From the NCBI RefSeq assembly GCF_003429665.1, contig NZ_QUWK01000007.1:62001-126000 (forward strand): a stretch of DNA of 64,000 nucleotides, given 5' to 3'. Under the pieces are notes generated by a model. That model was not told where the DNA came from and searched no databases. It saw nothing but the letters and a program-made list of their open reading frames with translations. Within the stretch, counting starts at the first letter, position 1; each line of letters begins with the position of its first letter. Positions 31,910 through 40,047 of the stretch are shown piece by piece. This DNA comes from Sphaerochaeta halotolerans. Its GTDB lineage: Bacteria > Spirochaetota > Spirochaetia > Sphaerochaetales > Sphaerochaetaceae. Made by a program: the position numbers and the translations under genes.

Positions 31910-31938
31910 GTGCAAGACAACCATATTGAAAATAGCAC
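31910..31938 (+). repeat. 29-bp target-site duplication, left
   Basis: The sequence begins GTGCAAGACAACC and ends AAAATAGCAC; it is repeated exactly at 34386-34414 in direct orientation, abutting both ends of the insertion sequence. Its own ends (GTGC/GCAC) are inverted. Confidence 0.95.
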
Positions 31939-31967
31939 TGTAACCCGTAAATGATTTTTTCCTCCCC

Positions 31968-32153
31968 CTAGAATCCGTGGTAACCAGCTTTCCGGGCCTT
32001 GTGGGCCTCCTTATCCCAGGCCAGGAGTATGTCGGACGAAGCCTGCTCAAGCTCCTCGTTGATGTTTTGCACCAGTGTTTCGTACTCGTCACTGGAGAAT
32101 GAATGCTCTTCCCTGAGTGTTTGCAGGGTTTCTTGTCTCTCCCACCATTTCAT
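31968..32153 (-). CDS. Small IS-encoded ORF downstream of transposase
   Basis: A 61-residue helical, charged protein (MKWWERQETLQTLREEHSFSS...). I do not recognise it. The ATG at 32153 overlaps the transposase stop as ATGA, and GAGAGG lies about 11 bases upstream; the ORF-track start at 32225 would lie inside the transposase. It ends 29 bp inside the left IS terminus. The coupling suggests it is expressed with the transposase. Confidence 0.5.
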   Translation of the reverse strand: MKWWERQETLQTLREEHSFSSDEYETLVQNINEELEQASSDILLAWDKEAHKARKAGYHGF

Positions 32154-33589
32154 GACTCGTAATCCTCTCTGGGTTTGGCGATATGACTCGCCAGCACCTT
32201 TGGTGAGAGGAATCTCGTTCTCCATGGATGGTCTGGTGCAGGCGTGGAAGACTTCCTCTTACTGGGTGCAGGTCGTTGCTCGGGGTCGAATTCCTTGCTG
32301 TGGCTGCTCCGTTTCTCCACCTCCCTGAGCAGGTATATCTCATCCTTGATGCTGGCCAGCAGCGTCCCGTCGAAGGCCTTGACGACGAGGGCCTTGGTGT
32401 CCTTGGCGAAAAGCCGGGGGCGCTGGGAGGACGAATCCTGTGCATAGGGCTGGTAGTAGGCGTTGTGGTACTTGATGCTGTGGCCCGCATCGATGACCCG
32501 GTTGGAGACCACCGCCAGGATTGCATTGATGTCGGCATCGGGGGGGGCTTGGAGGAAGGTGCCGGACTGTACATCCTTCTCATCCTTGAGCGAGAATTGT
32601 GCATTGAAACGGGGAAGATAGTCCCACAGGAAGGTGTTCGCCGCCTCCATGGTGGTGATTCCGTGGCGCAGAAGCTCGACCGGGATACGGCCTTGGAGCG
32701 TTCTGTTCATTCTCTCCACACGACCCTTGACCTGAGGTACCGAGGTGGCCTCGAGCTCGATGCCCAATGTCTTGCAGGCGGCTCCGAACTGGGTGAAGGT
32801 GTCCTTTTCCTCATCGGGTTTGGAGAGGGACTTGTACTCGAAGACGGTCCTTCGGTCGGTCCTGAACCGCGAGGGGATGCCGTAGAGCTTGAGAATCATG
32901 TACAGGACGTGGTAATAGCCGTCCAGCGTCTCCTGGGTGTCGAACCAAGCCCCCACCACCTCGCTGGTTGCATCGTCGACGGCCACATGCAAGTGCCATT
33001 TCCCGGCCCCCTTGGCCCAGACCAGCTCGCTGGCGTCCATCTGGATCATCTCCCCGAAGTATTTGCTCCGCGGCCTGCGCGGATGCGCGTCGGCGTCGTC
33101 CAGGATTGCCATGGCTGCATTTATTTTCTCGCTTTCGGCCTTGCTCAGGTGCTCCTTCCGTGCAAGCATCCTCAATCTCTTCTCCATCAGCCTCTTGGTC
33201 GCCTTCTTCGAGCAGGGCGAGACGAGCATGGCCTGCTTGAGGATCGAATGCACCGTCCCGTCGGAGAGGCTGACACCGTGGTCCTCCTTGAGTATCTCCA
33301 AAAAATGGGTGAAACTGGCGGTGCAGTAGGTGTCCTTGTACAGCCTCTCGACCAGCTCCCTCGTATCCTGCGGTATGGTGGTGGCGGGCTTGCGGCCCTT
33401 GTTGCGGTGACTGAACCGGGATATGTCTTCGTTTTTGCACCACTGCACGTACTTCAGGAGCGTCTTTCGGGTGCATCCCAGCCTCGCCCGGCCCCTCCTG
33501 ACGGCCGTGTCGGTGCAGCCGAGGTCGATGACATCCTTGGCGGTGGTGTACTTTTCCTGCTCGTTCGGTCTCAAATCCTTCAATTCCAT
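32150..33589 (-). CDS. DDE transposase (ISNCY/IS1202-like, rve integrase core)
   Basis: A transposase of about 479 residues. N-terminal helix-turn-helix segments (residues ~15-55, ~90-115) bind the IS ends. The catalytic core has IQMDASELVW (first Asp, ~185), FRTDRRTVFEYK (second Asp, ~240) and KGRVERMNRTLQGRIPVEL (Glu, ~290), an rve-type DDE triad. A C-terminal Lys/Ser/Pro-rich region follows. The upstream ORF ends in GGAGGATGA; that GGAGG is well spaced for the second in-frame ATG at 33589 (MELKDL), though 33598 is also possible. The gene looks intact. Confidence 0.88.
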   Translation of the reverse strand: MELKDLRPNEQEKYTTAKDVIDLGCTDTAVRRGRARLGCTRKTLLKYVQWCKNEDISRFSHRNKGRKPATTIPQDTRELVERLYKDTYCTASFTHFLEILKEDHGVSLSDGTVHSILKQAMLVSPCSKKATKRLMEKRLRMLARKEHLSKAESEKINAAMAILDDADAHPRRPRSKYFGEMIQMDASELVWAKGAGKWHLHVAVDDATSEVVGAWFDTQETLDGYYHVLYMILKLYGIPSRFRTDRRTVFEYKSLSKPDEEKDTFTQFGAACKTLGIELEATSVPQVKGRVERMNRTLQGRIPVELLRHGITTMEAANTFLWDYLPRFNAQFSLKDEKDVQSGTFLQAPPDADINAILAVVSNRVIDAGHSIKYHNAYYQPYAQDSSSQRPRLFAKDTKALVVKAFDGTLLASIKDEIYLLREVEKRSSHSKEFDPEQRPAPSKRKSSTPAPDHPWRTRFLSPKVLASHIAKPREDYES

Positions 33590-33594
33590 CTCAT

Positions 33595-34350
33595 TCATCC
33601 TCCCCGGGGCGGCTTGCGCCGTTCTGCACCCTCCTCAGCGAGGGGTTCCTGCAGATTCTCGTCCCTGGGGCCGATCGTAGGGCCGATGAGGTCGAGGAAG
33701 ATGCAAAGGTTGTTGGATTGTGTGTAAAAGAGGTCCAGCACGTACCGCAGCCACGACTCGCCGCACCCCTTGAGGAATGCTGTAAGCGCACAAGCGATTT
33801 CGTATTCCGAGAGGCTGCGGCCGATGTAACGATGGATTTCCTCGACCACCGACGCCCACACCTTGCGCAGCCACGACCGCCAGTAGGACCTGGTGCGCGG
33901 GCTTGCAAGGCAATAGTCAGCCTTGTTCTCCAGCACAGAGCGAATGTCGCCCAGGCAATACTGCTTGTTCCTGACAAGGTCGTCGCCGTAGACTGTCGAG
34001 TAGCTGCCATCCTCCGGGCAACGGCCGACGGCAACGATTGTCGTTTCCACCGCCGGGCCTTCCTCCGCCGTGTATCGTTTGCCCCTCTTGCGCGAGAAGG
34101 CATACTCCAGCGCTCCGATGCATGTCCGGCACAGCATGGCGCCGTTGCCCGTCCTCAAGGATGGATGGAAGTTCTCTTGAATCGAAGCTGTTTCGATGGT
34201 AGTGTGTCTATAGTGTTTATGATGAAGGGGAAGTCTTTGCAGTGTACTAACAAAGACAAAGGGCTTCCTCTTCATTTCTCCTTCAGGGATCCTCTCCCTT
34301 GGTCTTCCTTTCATTAAACCACATATCTCAAACAGACAGGCAAAAATCAT
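33595..34350 (-). CDS. IS-encoded accessory protein with a CxxC motif, unknown function
   Basis: Up to 251 residues, no recognised family. A possible zinc site is MLCRTCIGALEYAFSRKRGKRYT (~92-115), with further Cys in GRCPEDG and QYCLGD. The C-terminal half (RSLSEYEIACALTAFLKGCGESWLRYVLDLFYT) is helical. Its stop overlaps the transposase ATG (ATGA), so the two are coupled. Three candidate starts (34350, 34314, 34275) lack good ribosome binding sites; the longest is given. It lies wholly inside the IS and is probably a transposition partner or DNA-binding accessory. Confidence 0.6.
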   Translation of the reverse strand: MIFACLFEICGLMKGRPRERIPEGEMKRKPFVFVSTLQRLPLHHKHYRHTTIETASIQENFHPSLRTGNGAMLCRTCIGALEYAFSRKRGKRYTAEEGPAVETTIVAVGRCPEDGSYSTVYGDDLVRNKQYCLGDIRSVLENKADYCLASPRTRSYWRSWLRKVWASVVEEIHRYIGRSLSEYEIACALTAFLKGCGESWLRYVLDLFYTQSNNLCIFLDLIGPTIGPRDENLQEPLAEEGAERRKPPRGG

Positions 34351-34385
34351 TTGAGGAATGATTGGAAGAAATCATATTCGAGACA

Positions 34386-34414
34386 GTGCAAGACAACCAT
34401 ATTGAAAATAGCAC
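34386..34414 (+). repeat. 29-bp target-site duplication, right
   Basis: Exact direct copy of 31910-31938, abutting the right end of the IS. Confidence 0.95.
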
Positions 34415-34464
34415 ATGACAGAATGGACATACACTGGTACGCTATGGAAAAGAGGATACAAACA

Positions 34465-35748
34465 ATGCAAGATTCAAAACGATCGATTGTCGCATGGGCT
34501 TTCTATGACTGGGCTAATAGCGCTTTTGCAACTACGGTGATGGCAGGATTCTTCCCCGTCTTTTTCACTGCCTATTGGGCAGTGGGATCAAGCAGTCAGG
34601 AAGGCACCTTTTATCTTGGACTGGCAAACTCACTGGGTTCATTGGTAGTTGCTCTCTTGGCCCCTATCCTGGGAGCTATAGCAGACTGGGGCACCTACAA
34701 GAAGCGGCTGTTGGCATTTTTTGCCTTGATTGGCTCTGTTATGACCGCAAGCTTATATATACTGCAAATGGGGGCATGGCCTCTGGCGGTGCTCTTCTAC
34801 TCAATAGCGGTGGTCGGATTCAGTGGAGCCAACACCTTCTACGATGCACTACTACCCTTTGTAGCCTCAGAGAAGAAGGTGGATTTTGTCTCCTCTCTTG
34901 GATTCAGTCTAGGGTATATCGGTGGTGGATTGCTGTTCCTTGTGAATGTTCTGATGTATCTCAATCCCTCATGGTTTGGATTTGCCGATGGAGGAGAAGC
35001 AATCAAAGCATGTTTTGTCATCGTGGGAATCTGGTGGATAGTATTCACACTCCCCTTGCTTTTCTTCGTAAAAGAAGAGGTGACCGCTGATAACCTCCCC
35101 TTCAAGCAGGCAGTCAAGAAAGGGCTCTCCATCACACGTCAAACTGTGCGAAGCTTTCGTCAATTGAAGACATTGGCAATCTTTCTCATTGCTTACTGGC
35201 TCTATATTGATGGAGTCGATACCATCATCAGAATGGCCGTAAATTATGGGACCAGTCTCAACTTTCCCAGTGAGTCATTGATCGTTGCACTACTCATCAC
35301 ACAATTTGTTGCCTTCCCCTCGGCTCTTGCCTACTCCGTCTTCGGACGAAAGGTCGGAATTCGTAAGGCCCTTGAGATTGCCATTGGGGCCTACGCAGTC
35401 ATTGCCATCCTTGGTTATTTCATGACCAAACCACTCCATTTCTACCTGCTTGCAGTGTGTATCGGGCTATTCCAAGGGGGAATCCAAGCACTCAGCAGAT
35501 CATATTACACACGACTCATACCAAAACAACGTTCTGCTCAGTTTTTTGGGTTTTTCAATATGTTGGGTAAATTCGCTGCAATCATTGGACCATTACTCAT
35601 GGGAGTTGTCACGTTGGTGACCGGAAATTCTCGGTATGGAATATTTTCATTGGTCTTGCTCTTCATTGGCGGATATATTCTGCTGAAACGAGTTGATGAA
35701 GAACAAGGGAAAAAGGAGGTAGAGGCATTCCTCAAGGAGACCAACTGA
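34465..35748 (+). CDS. MFS transporter, UMF1 (Atg22-like) family
   Basis: A 427-residue 12-helix transporter. The N-terminal VAWAFYDWANSAFATTVMAGFFP is the signature of the UMF1/Atg22-like MFS family. The TM2-3 loop (LLAPILGAIADWGTYKK) and the C-terminal half (GIQALSRSYYTRLIPKQRSAQFFGF) also match. In yeast Atg22 exports amino acids; the bacterial substrate is unknown. The ORF track starts at 34351 inside the IS; AGAGGA upstream of the ATG at 34465 marks the real start. The IS end is only 80 bp away, so its expression may depend on the insertion. Confidence 0.87.
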   Translation: MQDSKRSIVAWAFYDWANSAFATTVMAGFFPVFFTAYWAVGSSSQEGTFYLGLANSLGSLVVALLAPILGAIADWGTYKKRLLAFFALIGSVMTASLYILQMGAWPLAVLFYSIAVVGFSGANTFYDALLPFVASEKKVDFVSSLGFSLGYIGGGLLFLVNVLMYLNPSWFGFADGGEAIKACFVIVGIWWIVFTLPLLFFVKEEVTADNLPFKQAVKKGLSITRQTVRSFRQLKTLAIFLIAYWLYIDGVDTIIRMAVNYGTSLNFPSESLIVALLITQFVAFPSALAYSVFGRKVGIRKALEIAIGAYAVIAILGYFMTKPLHFYLLAVCIGLFQGGIQALSRSYYTRLIPKQRSAQFFGFFNMLGKFAAIIGPLLMGVVTLVTGNSRYGIFSLVLLFIGGYILLKRVDEEQGKKEVEAFLKETN

Positions 35749-35811
35749 CAACCTGCTTTACTAAGCTTGCATGGTGTGCTATGACTGTACCAGAATCTAT
35801 AAGGAATACCC

Positions 35812-37167
35812 ATGCAACCTGTCCAAGAAAACAAAATGGGGGTCAAGCCGATCCCCTCTCTCGTTCTGTCCATGTCGTTTCCCATCATGCTCAGCATGTT
35901 GGTACAAGCTCTCTACAATATAGTGGACAGTATGTTTGTCTCACACTACAGTCAGCAAGCGCTGACTGCAGTAACCCTTGCCTTTCCCATGCAGAACCTG
36001 CTTATCGCGGTAAGTGTAGGCACCTCTGTCGGAGTCAACTCCCTGCTCTCCAGGAAACTGGGTGCAAAGGACATTACCTCAGCAAGGAAGGCTGCAGGAA
36101 ATGGCCTTACTCTCTCGGTGATAAGCTGGGCATTCTTCGCTTTCATCGGTCTCTTTTTCTCCAAGACTTTCGTTTCATTCTTCACCAACGATCCAGAACT
36201 TATCACCATGGGTACCCAATACATCTCCATCTGCCTGATTTTTTCACTTGGTTTGTTTATTGACATCATATGTGAAAGAATCCTGCAGGGTACAGGAGAC
36301 ACAATCCACCCCATGATCATCCAAAGTACCGGGGCGATTGTAAACATCTTACTGGACCCCATTCTTATCTTCGGGTTGTTTGGTATGCCAAGGATGGGGG
36401 TAATGGGAGCTGCCATCGCTACCGTCTTCGCCCAGCATATCTCTACTGTGCTTGCAATATACTATGTGCGAAGGAACAAGGAAATTGTACTGAAAAAATC
36501 CTCCTTCCGTCTCGAGAAGCAAACAGTCAAGGATATCTACGCTGTCGGGATTCCTACAATCATCATGCAAGCCATTGGAACAATACTTATTACAAGCCTG
36601 AATAAAATCCTTATTGGCTTCTCTACCTCAGCGGTTGCTGTCTTTGGTATCTATTTCCGCTTACAATCCTTCATATTTATGCCTGTATTCGGTCTGAACA
36701 CCGGTATGATACCGGTGATCGGGTACAACTATGGAGCAAGAAAGCCAAAACGGATAACGGCAACCATCAAGGTTGGTCTGGTGGTTGCAATCACCATCAT
36801 GGGGATTGGGACAGCTCTGTTTATGCTCTTTCCTCACATACTACTCAGTTGGTTTGATGCAACTCCTGAAATGATTGCAATTGGTACGGTAGCAATGCAA
36901 CGGATCAGCATGGGTTTTGTGTTTGCAGGCGTCAGTATTGTCTTGATTGCGCTTTTCCAGGGGATGGGCTATGGATACTTGTCGATGATCAACTCGGTAT
37001 CACGACAGCTGGTATTCTTGCTCCCTGCCGCATACCTATTGGGTAAATATGTAGGACTTGATGCTTTGTGGTACTCCTTCTTCATCTCTGAACTGGCGTC
37101 CTTCACGTTGACCCTCTACTTCTTCCGAAAGATCTACAAAACGAAGATCAAGACTATGACTGCGTAA
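35812..37167 (+). CDS. MATE-family efflux transporter
   Basis: A 451-residue, 12-helix multidrug/toxin exporter driven by Na+ or H+. The halves begin with LVLSMSFPIMLSMLVQALYNIVDSMFVSHYSQQALTAVTLAFP (~15-57) and YAVGIPTIIMQAIGTILITSLNKILIGFSTSAVAVFGIYFRLQSF (~240-285), the internal repeat of the family. LNTGMIPVIGYNYGARKPKRI (~298-318) is the conserved second-half loop. With NhaC nearby, sodium coupling is plausible but not shown. AAGGAATA precedes the ATG. It starts 63 bp after the MFS gene on the same strand. Confidence 0.9.
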   Translation: MQPVQENKMGVKPIPSLVLSMSFPIMLSMLVQALYNIVDSMFVSHYSQQALTAVTLAFPMQNLLIAVSVGTSVGVNSLLSRKLGAKDITSARKAAGNGLTLSVISWAFFAFIGLFFSKTFVSFFTNDPELITMGTQYISICLIFSLGLFIDIICERILQGTGDTIHPMIIQSTGAIVNILLDPILIFGLFGMPRMGVMGAAIATVFAQHISTVLAIYYVRRNKEIVLKKSSFRLEKQTVKDIYAVGIPTIIMQAIGTILITSLNKILIGFSTSAVAVFGIYFRLQSFIFMPVFGLNTGMIPVIGYNYGARKPKRITATIKVGLVVAITIMGIGTALFMLFPHILLSWFDATPEMIAIGTVAMQRISMGFVFAGVSIVLIALFQGMGYGYLSMINSVSRQLVFLLPAAYLLGKYVGLDALWYSFFISELASFTLTLYFFRKIYKTKIKTMTA

Positions 37168-37177
37168 GAGATCATCT

Positions 37178-37197
37178 CCCGATTCACGTGAATCGGG
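37178..37197. repeat. Perfect 20-bp palindrome between MATE and DUF1232 genes
   Basis: CCCGATTCACGTGAATCGGG is perfectly self-complementary. It follows the MATE stop by 10 bp without a T-run and precedes the next ribosome binding site. It could be a partial terminator, an mRNA-stabilising hairpin or a protein-binding site. Confidence 0.6.
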
Positions 37198-37217
37198 ATA
37201 GGCAGGGAGTCCTGAAG

Positions 37218-37673
37218 ATGTGTCTCAGGAAAATATCATTACTCGATTCCAATTACATTGAAACAGAATCAGGGAAAACCTATAGTATTCCTGTGAAACA
37301 GATCAAACCCAGATTAATGCAACGTGCATTATTGCTGAAAGGCCAGTTGACAGCAATCTACTATGCATCGAAGGACAAGAGGATGCCTTTACTCCCGAAG
37401 GTATTGGCTGGTTTTATTCTACTCTACGCACTCAGTCCCATTGATCTCATTCCTGATTTCATTCCCGTCCTTGGATATCTGGATGATCTGATCATTCTCC
37501 CCGCATTGTTGGTGCTGACCATCAAGTGCATACCCAACGAAGTGCTCAAGGATGCCCAGGATCAAGCAGAGCGCAAGCCAATTTCGTTGCCTAAGAACTG
37601 GAGTTTTTCCATTCTCTTCATTGGCTTTTGGATACTGATTCTCTGGTTCATTGTGCACAAGCTCACACAGTAA
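37218..37673 (+). CDS. DUF1232 (YkvA-like) membrane protein
   Basis: A 151-residue protein with the DUF1232 core LLYALSPIDLIPDFIPVLGYLDDLIILPALL (~80-110), two hydrophobic segments there and a C-terminal transmembrane helix (FSILFIGFWILILWFIV). Function of the family is unknown. GGGAG 9 bases before the ATG at 37218 fixes the start; the ORF-track start at 37188 is a GTG inside the 20-bp palindrome. Confidence 0.78.
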   Translation: MCLRKISLLDSNYIETESGKTYSIPVKQIKPRLMQRALLLKGQLTAIYYASKDKRMPLLPKVLAGFILLYALSPIDLIPDFIPVLGYLDDLIILPALLVLTIKCIPNEVLKDAQDQAERKPISLPKNWSFSILFIGFWILILWFIVHKLTQ

Positions 37674-37836
37674 TGCCAGCCTTGTGAGTACATAATCAGT
37701 ATATTGCTTGATGATCAGCTATTGCAGGTTCTGATTCCTCGAAGAATTTTTGCGGATTCCGCATTTTTAGTCTGTTTGTAGACATCTCTTCCGACAATCC
37801 ATGCCAGAGAAAACAATAAGTAAGGCAATGAGTAAG

Positions 37837-37873
37837 AAAAGACCCCAGCAATTGGAGTCTTTTCTCTTTTTAT
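37837..37873. terminator. Bidirectional terminator between DUF1232 gene and guaA
   Basis: AAAAGACCCC and GGAGTCTTTT flank a short loop (one mismatch), followed by CTCTTTTT on the plus strand and CTTACTC on the minus strand. It serves the plus-strand gene best, and lies 34 bases after the guaA stop. Confidence 0.7.
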
Positions 37874-37906
37874 TGAGCATTGTAAAATTTTATCTTCCTT
37901 GTGGCA

Positions 37907-39460
37907 TTACTCCCACTCGATAGTCCCAGGAGGTTTACTGGTGATGTCATAGAGTACTCGATTGACTCCTTTCACCTCATTGCAGATCCTGCTAGAGGCG
38001 TGTTGCAGCACATCAGGAGGGAACCGGTACCAGTCAGCGGTCATGGCATCCTCACTGGTAACTGCCCTAAGGGAGCACACCTCTTCATAGGTTCTTTCAT
38101 CCCCTTGGACGCCCACGCTCTTAACCGGAAGCAAACACGCCAATGCCTGCCAGATATCATCATATAGATTGGCTTTGCGGATCTCCTCAATGAAGATTGC
38201 ATCAACATCGCGCAGGGTATCCAGCCGTTCCTTGGTTACTTCTCCTACACATCTAACCCCGAGTCCGGGACCGGGGAATGGATGACGGTTTACCATCTCT
38301 TCAGGAAGCCCAAGCTCTCTGCCCACAGCCCTTACCTCGTCCTTGAACAGTTCACGAAGTGGCTCGAGCAGGTCCCATTTCAGATCTTCGGGTAATCCCC
38401 CAACATTGTGATGGCTCTTGATGGTTGCAGAAGGTCCACCGGAGGGACTCTTGCTCTCGATTACATCTGGATAGAGTGTACCTTGGGCAAGGAAGCTGAT
38501 CTCCCCTGCTTTGCGTGCCTCATCATAGAAGGTATCGATGAAAACCTTGCCGATGATTTTCCGCTTCGCCTCAGGTTCTGTAACTCCCTTGAGTGCTGAG
38601 AGGAACGCATCCTCGGCATCAGCATATTGGAGACGTATATTGTAATGGTCCCTGAACAGTTTCAGGACCATATCAGCCTCTCCCTTGCGCAAGAGACCGT
38701 TGTTAACAAATACACAGACCAACTGGTCCCCGATTGCCTCATGGATAAGTACCGCTGCAACAGCAGAATCGACACCACCAGAGAGACCACACAGTACCTG
38801 CTTGTCTCCGACTTTCCTTCGAATCTCCTCGACTGCAGTACTTATGAAGAAACCCATATCCCAGTCCTGGTTTGCTTGGCAGACCCCAAGCACAAAGTTC
38901 TGCAGGAACTGGTTGCCTTCTGCGGTATGTACTACCTCAGGATGGAACTGAACCCCATAGAAATGCTTCTCATCATTCTCAATAACAGTAAAGGGACAGT
39001 TCGGGGTACTGCCTGTCTGGATAAAGCCATCAGGAAGCGAAGCAACTGCATCACCGTGACTCATCCAGAGCCGAGAGTTTGCACTGATGCCCTTGAGCAG
39101 AGAAGCCTCTGGATGGAGAACGGTAAGATCAGCGAAGCCATATTCACGCTTCAGCGGGCGTTCAACCGTCCCTCCGTTTTGGATGCTCATCACCTGTAAG
39201 CCATAGCAGATACCCAAAATAGGAATTCCCAACTCATAGATTCCTGCATCAGGCCTAGGTGAACCTGCAGAGCGAACCGAGGATGGACCACCACTGAAGA
39301 TGATTCCTTTTGGACTCAGTGCCGCAAGCTCTGTCGCTGTGATGGTATAGGGGACGATCTGGCTATATACGTGCATTTCACGTACCCTACGTGCAATCAA
39401 CTGACTGTATTGAGCCCCGAAGTCTAATACAACGATGGTGTCATGGGGGAATTGTTGCAT
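37907..39460 (-). CDS. guaA: GMP synthase (glutamine-hydrolysing)
   Basis: A 517-residue bifunctional enzyme converting XMP to GMP. The N-terminal class I amidotransferase has GICYGLQ with the catalytic Cys (~80) and GVQFHPEV with the catalytic His (~165). The ATP-pyrophosphatase has the P-loop LSGGVDSAVAAVL (~225), and the C-terminal dimerisation domain ends in the conserved KPPGTIEWE. GAGAGGA lies six bases before the ATG at 39460 (MQQFPHD); the ORF-track start at 39523 would run into ecfS. It begins 56 bp after the ECF S-component gene and may be the last gene of that transcript. Confidence 0.95.
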   Translation of the reverse strand: MQQFPHDTIVVLDFGAQYSQLIARRVREMHVYSQIVPYTITATELAALSPKGIIFSGGPSSVRSAGSPRPDAGIYELGIPILGICYGLQVMSIQNGGTVERPLKREYGFADLTVLHPEASLLKGISANSRLWMSHGDAVASLPDGFIQTGSTPNCPFTVIENDEKHFYGVQFHPEVVHTAEGNQFLQNFVLGVCQANQDWDMGFFISTAVEEIRRKVGDKQVLCGLSGGVDSAVAAVLIHEAIGDQLVCVFVNNGLLRKGEADMVLKLFRDHYNIRLQYADAEDAFLSALKGVTEPEAKRKIIGKVFIDTFYDEARKAGEISFLAQGTLYPDVIESKSPSGGPSATIKSHHNVGGLPEDLKWDLLEPLRELFKDEVRAVGRELGLPEEMVNRHPFPGPGLGVRCVGEVTKERLDTLRDVDAIFIEEIRKANLYDDIWQALACLLPVKSVGVQGDERTYEEVCSLRAVTSEDAMTADWYRFPPDVLQHASSRICNEVKGVNRVLYDITSKPPGTIEWE

Positions 39461-39516
39461 GTGCATTCCTCTCTGGTTAGGGATAGTTGGAGTATACCGA
39501 AAAGAAACGACAGTGG

Positions 39517-40038
39517 CTACCAAGTAAGCGAACTCACCGGGGGATAAGCTCGCTTCACTGCTGCCGATACAACAAGGCCGAGCGCAAATCCTACTGCACT
39601 CTGGGCGATGTTGCCTGGGATCTCAGCAGCAGCCACACTGACAGTGCTGATAAACAAGGCAGATAATGCAAAATACCCTAAGGAAACAGTTGCAATGCAG
39701 ATGAAGGCTGCAAGGACCTTTCTTCCTACCGATACTGTAGCATCGCCCTTTTTCTGCACGATCAAGGCAACCAAGAGCCCTTCCACCCCATGGACCACAA
39801 AGCTGATAGGTGCCCATTGTGCATAGCCACTGATCAAATCAGCAAGGGCCGTTCCCAAACCTGCAGCGATGAACGCAGACCAAGGACCAAAGGTGAACGC
39901 GATAAAGCAGATGGCTACATCGCATAGATTCAGATATCCTCTTGCGGTAGGGATACGAACTACCATGGTAAAAACCACAACCACAGCAGTCAGCACTGAC
40001 ACCATGGCAACTTTCAAAGCATTCCTATTCCCCTGCAT
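39517..40038 (-). CDS. ECF transporter substrate-binding S component
   Basis: A 173-residue membrane protein of five or six helices. The N-terminal MVVRIPTARGYLNLCDVAICFIAFTFGPWSAFIAAGLGTALADLISGYAQWAP has the conserved S-component layout seen in riboflavin- or hydroxymethylpyrimidine-type members. The motif that binds EcfT (small-residue AxxxA on helix 1) is plausible in LKVAMVSVLTAVV. The vitamin or precursor bound cannot be named. It is 9 bp downstream of ecfT and completes a dedicated (group I) ECF operon with the ATPase and T subunit. Confidence 0.82.
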   Translation of the reverse strand: MQGNRNALKVAMVSVLTAVVVVFTMVVRIPTARGYLNLCDVAICFIAFTFGPWSAFIAAGLGTALADLISGYAQWAPISFVVHGVEGLLVALIVQKKGDATVSVGRKVLAAFICIATVSLGYFALSALFISTVSVAAAEIPGNIAQSAVGFALGLVVSAAVKRAYPPVSSLTW

Positions 40039-40047
40039 ATACTCCTC

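Larger units (their letters stand above)
31939..34385 (-). mobile_element. IS1202-group-like insertion sequence, 2447 bp
   Basis: The element starts TGTAACCC and ends GAGACA (TG...CA termini). Imperfect terminal inverted repeats match best over ATGATTTTTTCC (left) and ATGATTTCTTCC (right, reversed). Exact 29-bp direct repeats flank it. It encodes a DDE transposase plus an upstream 251-codon and a downstream 61-codon ORF, all minus strand and overlapping in ATGA fashion. Long target duplications of 24-29 bp with TGT ends are known for the IS1202 subgroup, first split from ISNCY. The element is clearly richer in G+C than its flanks. It lies between lysC and the MFS gene; intact ends and duplications suggest a recent insertion. 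Confidence 0.85.

Noticed and set aside
31910-31938. 29-bp IS flank as a chromosomal dif/Xer site
   Set aside because: Some IS1202 relatives insert next to Xer sites, so I compared it with the dif pattern. The TTATGTTAA-type XerD arm and matching XerC arm are not present.
32228-33727. 499-codon plus-strand ORF antisense to the IS transposase
   Set aside because: It mirrors the transposase in a GC-rich region where stop codons are rare on the opposite strand. The translation is low in complexity and matches nothing, while the minus-strand frame has a full DDE core.
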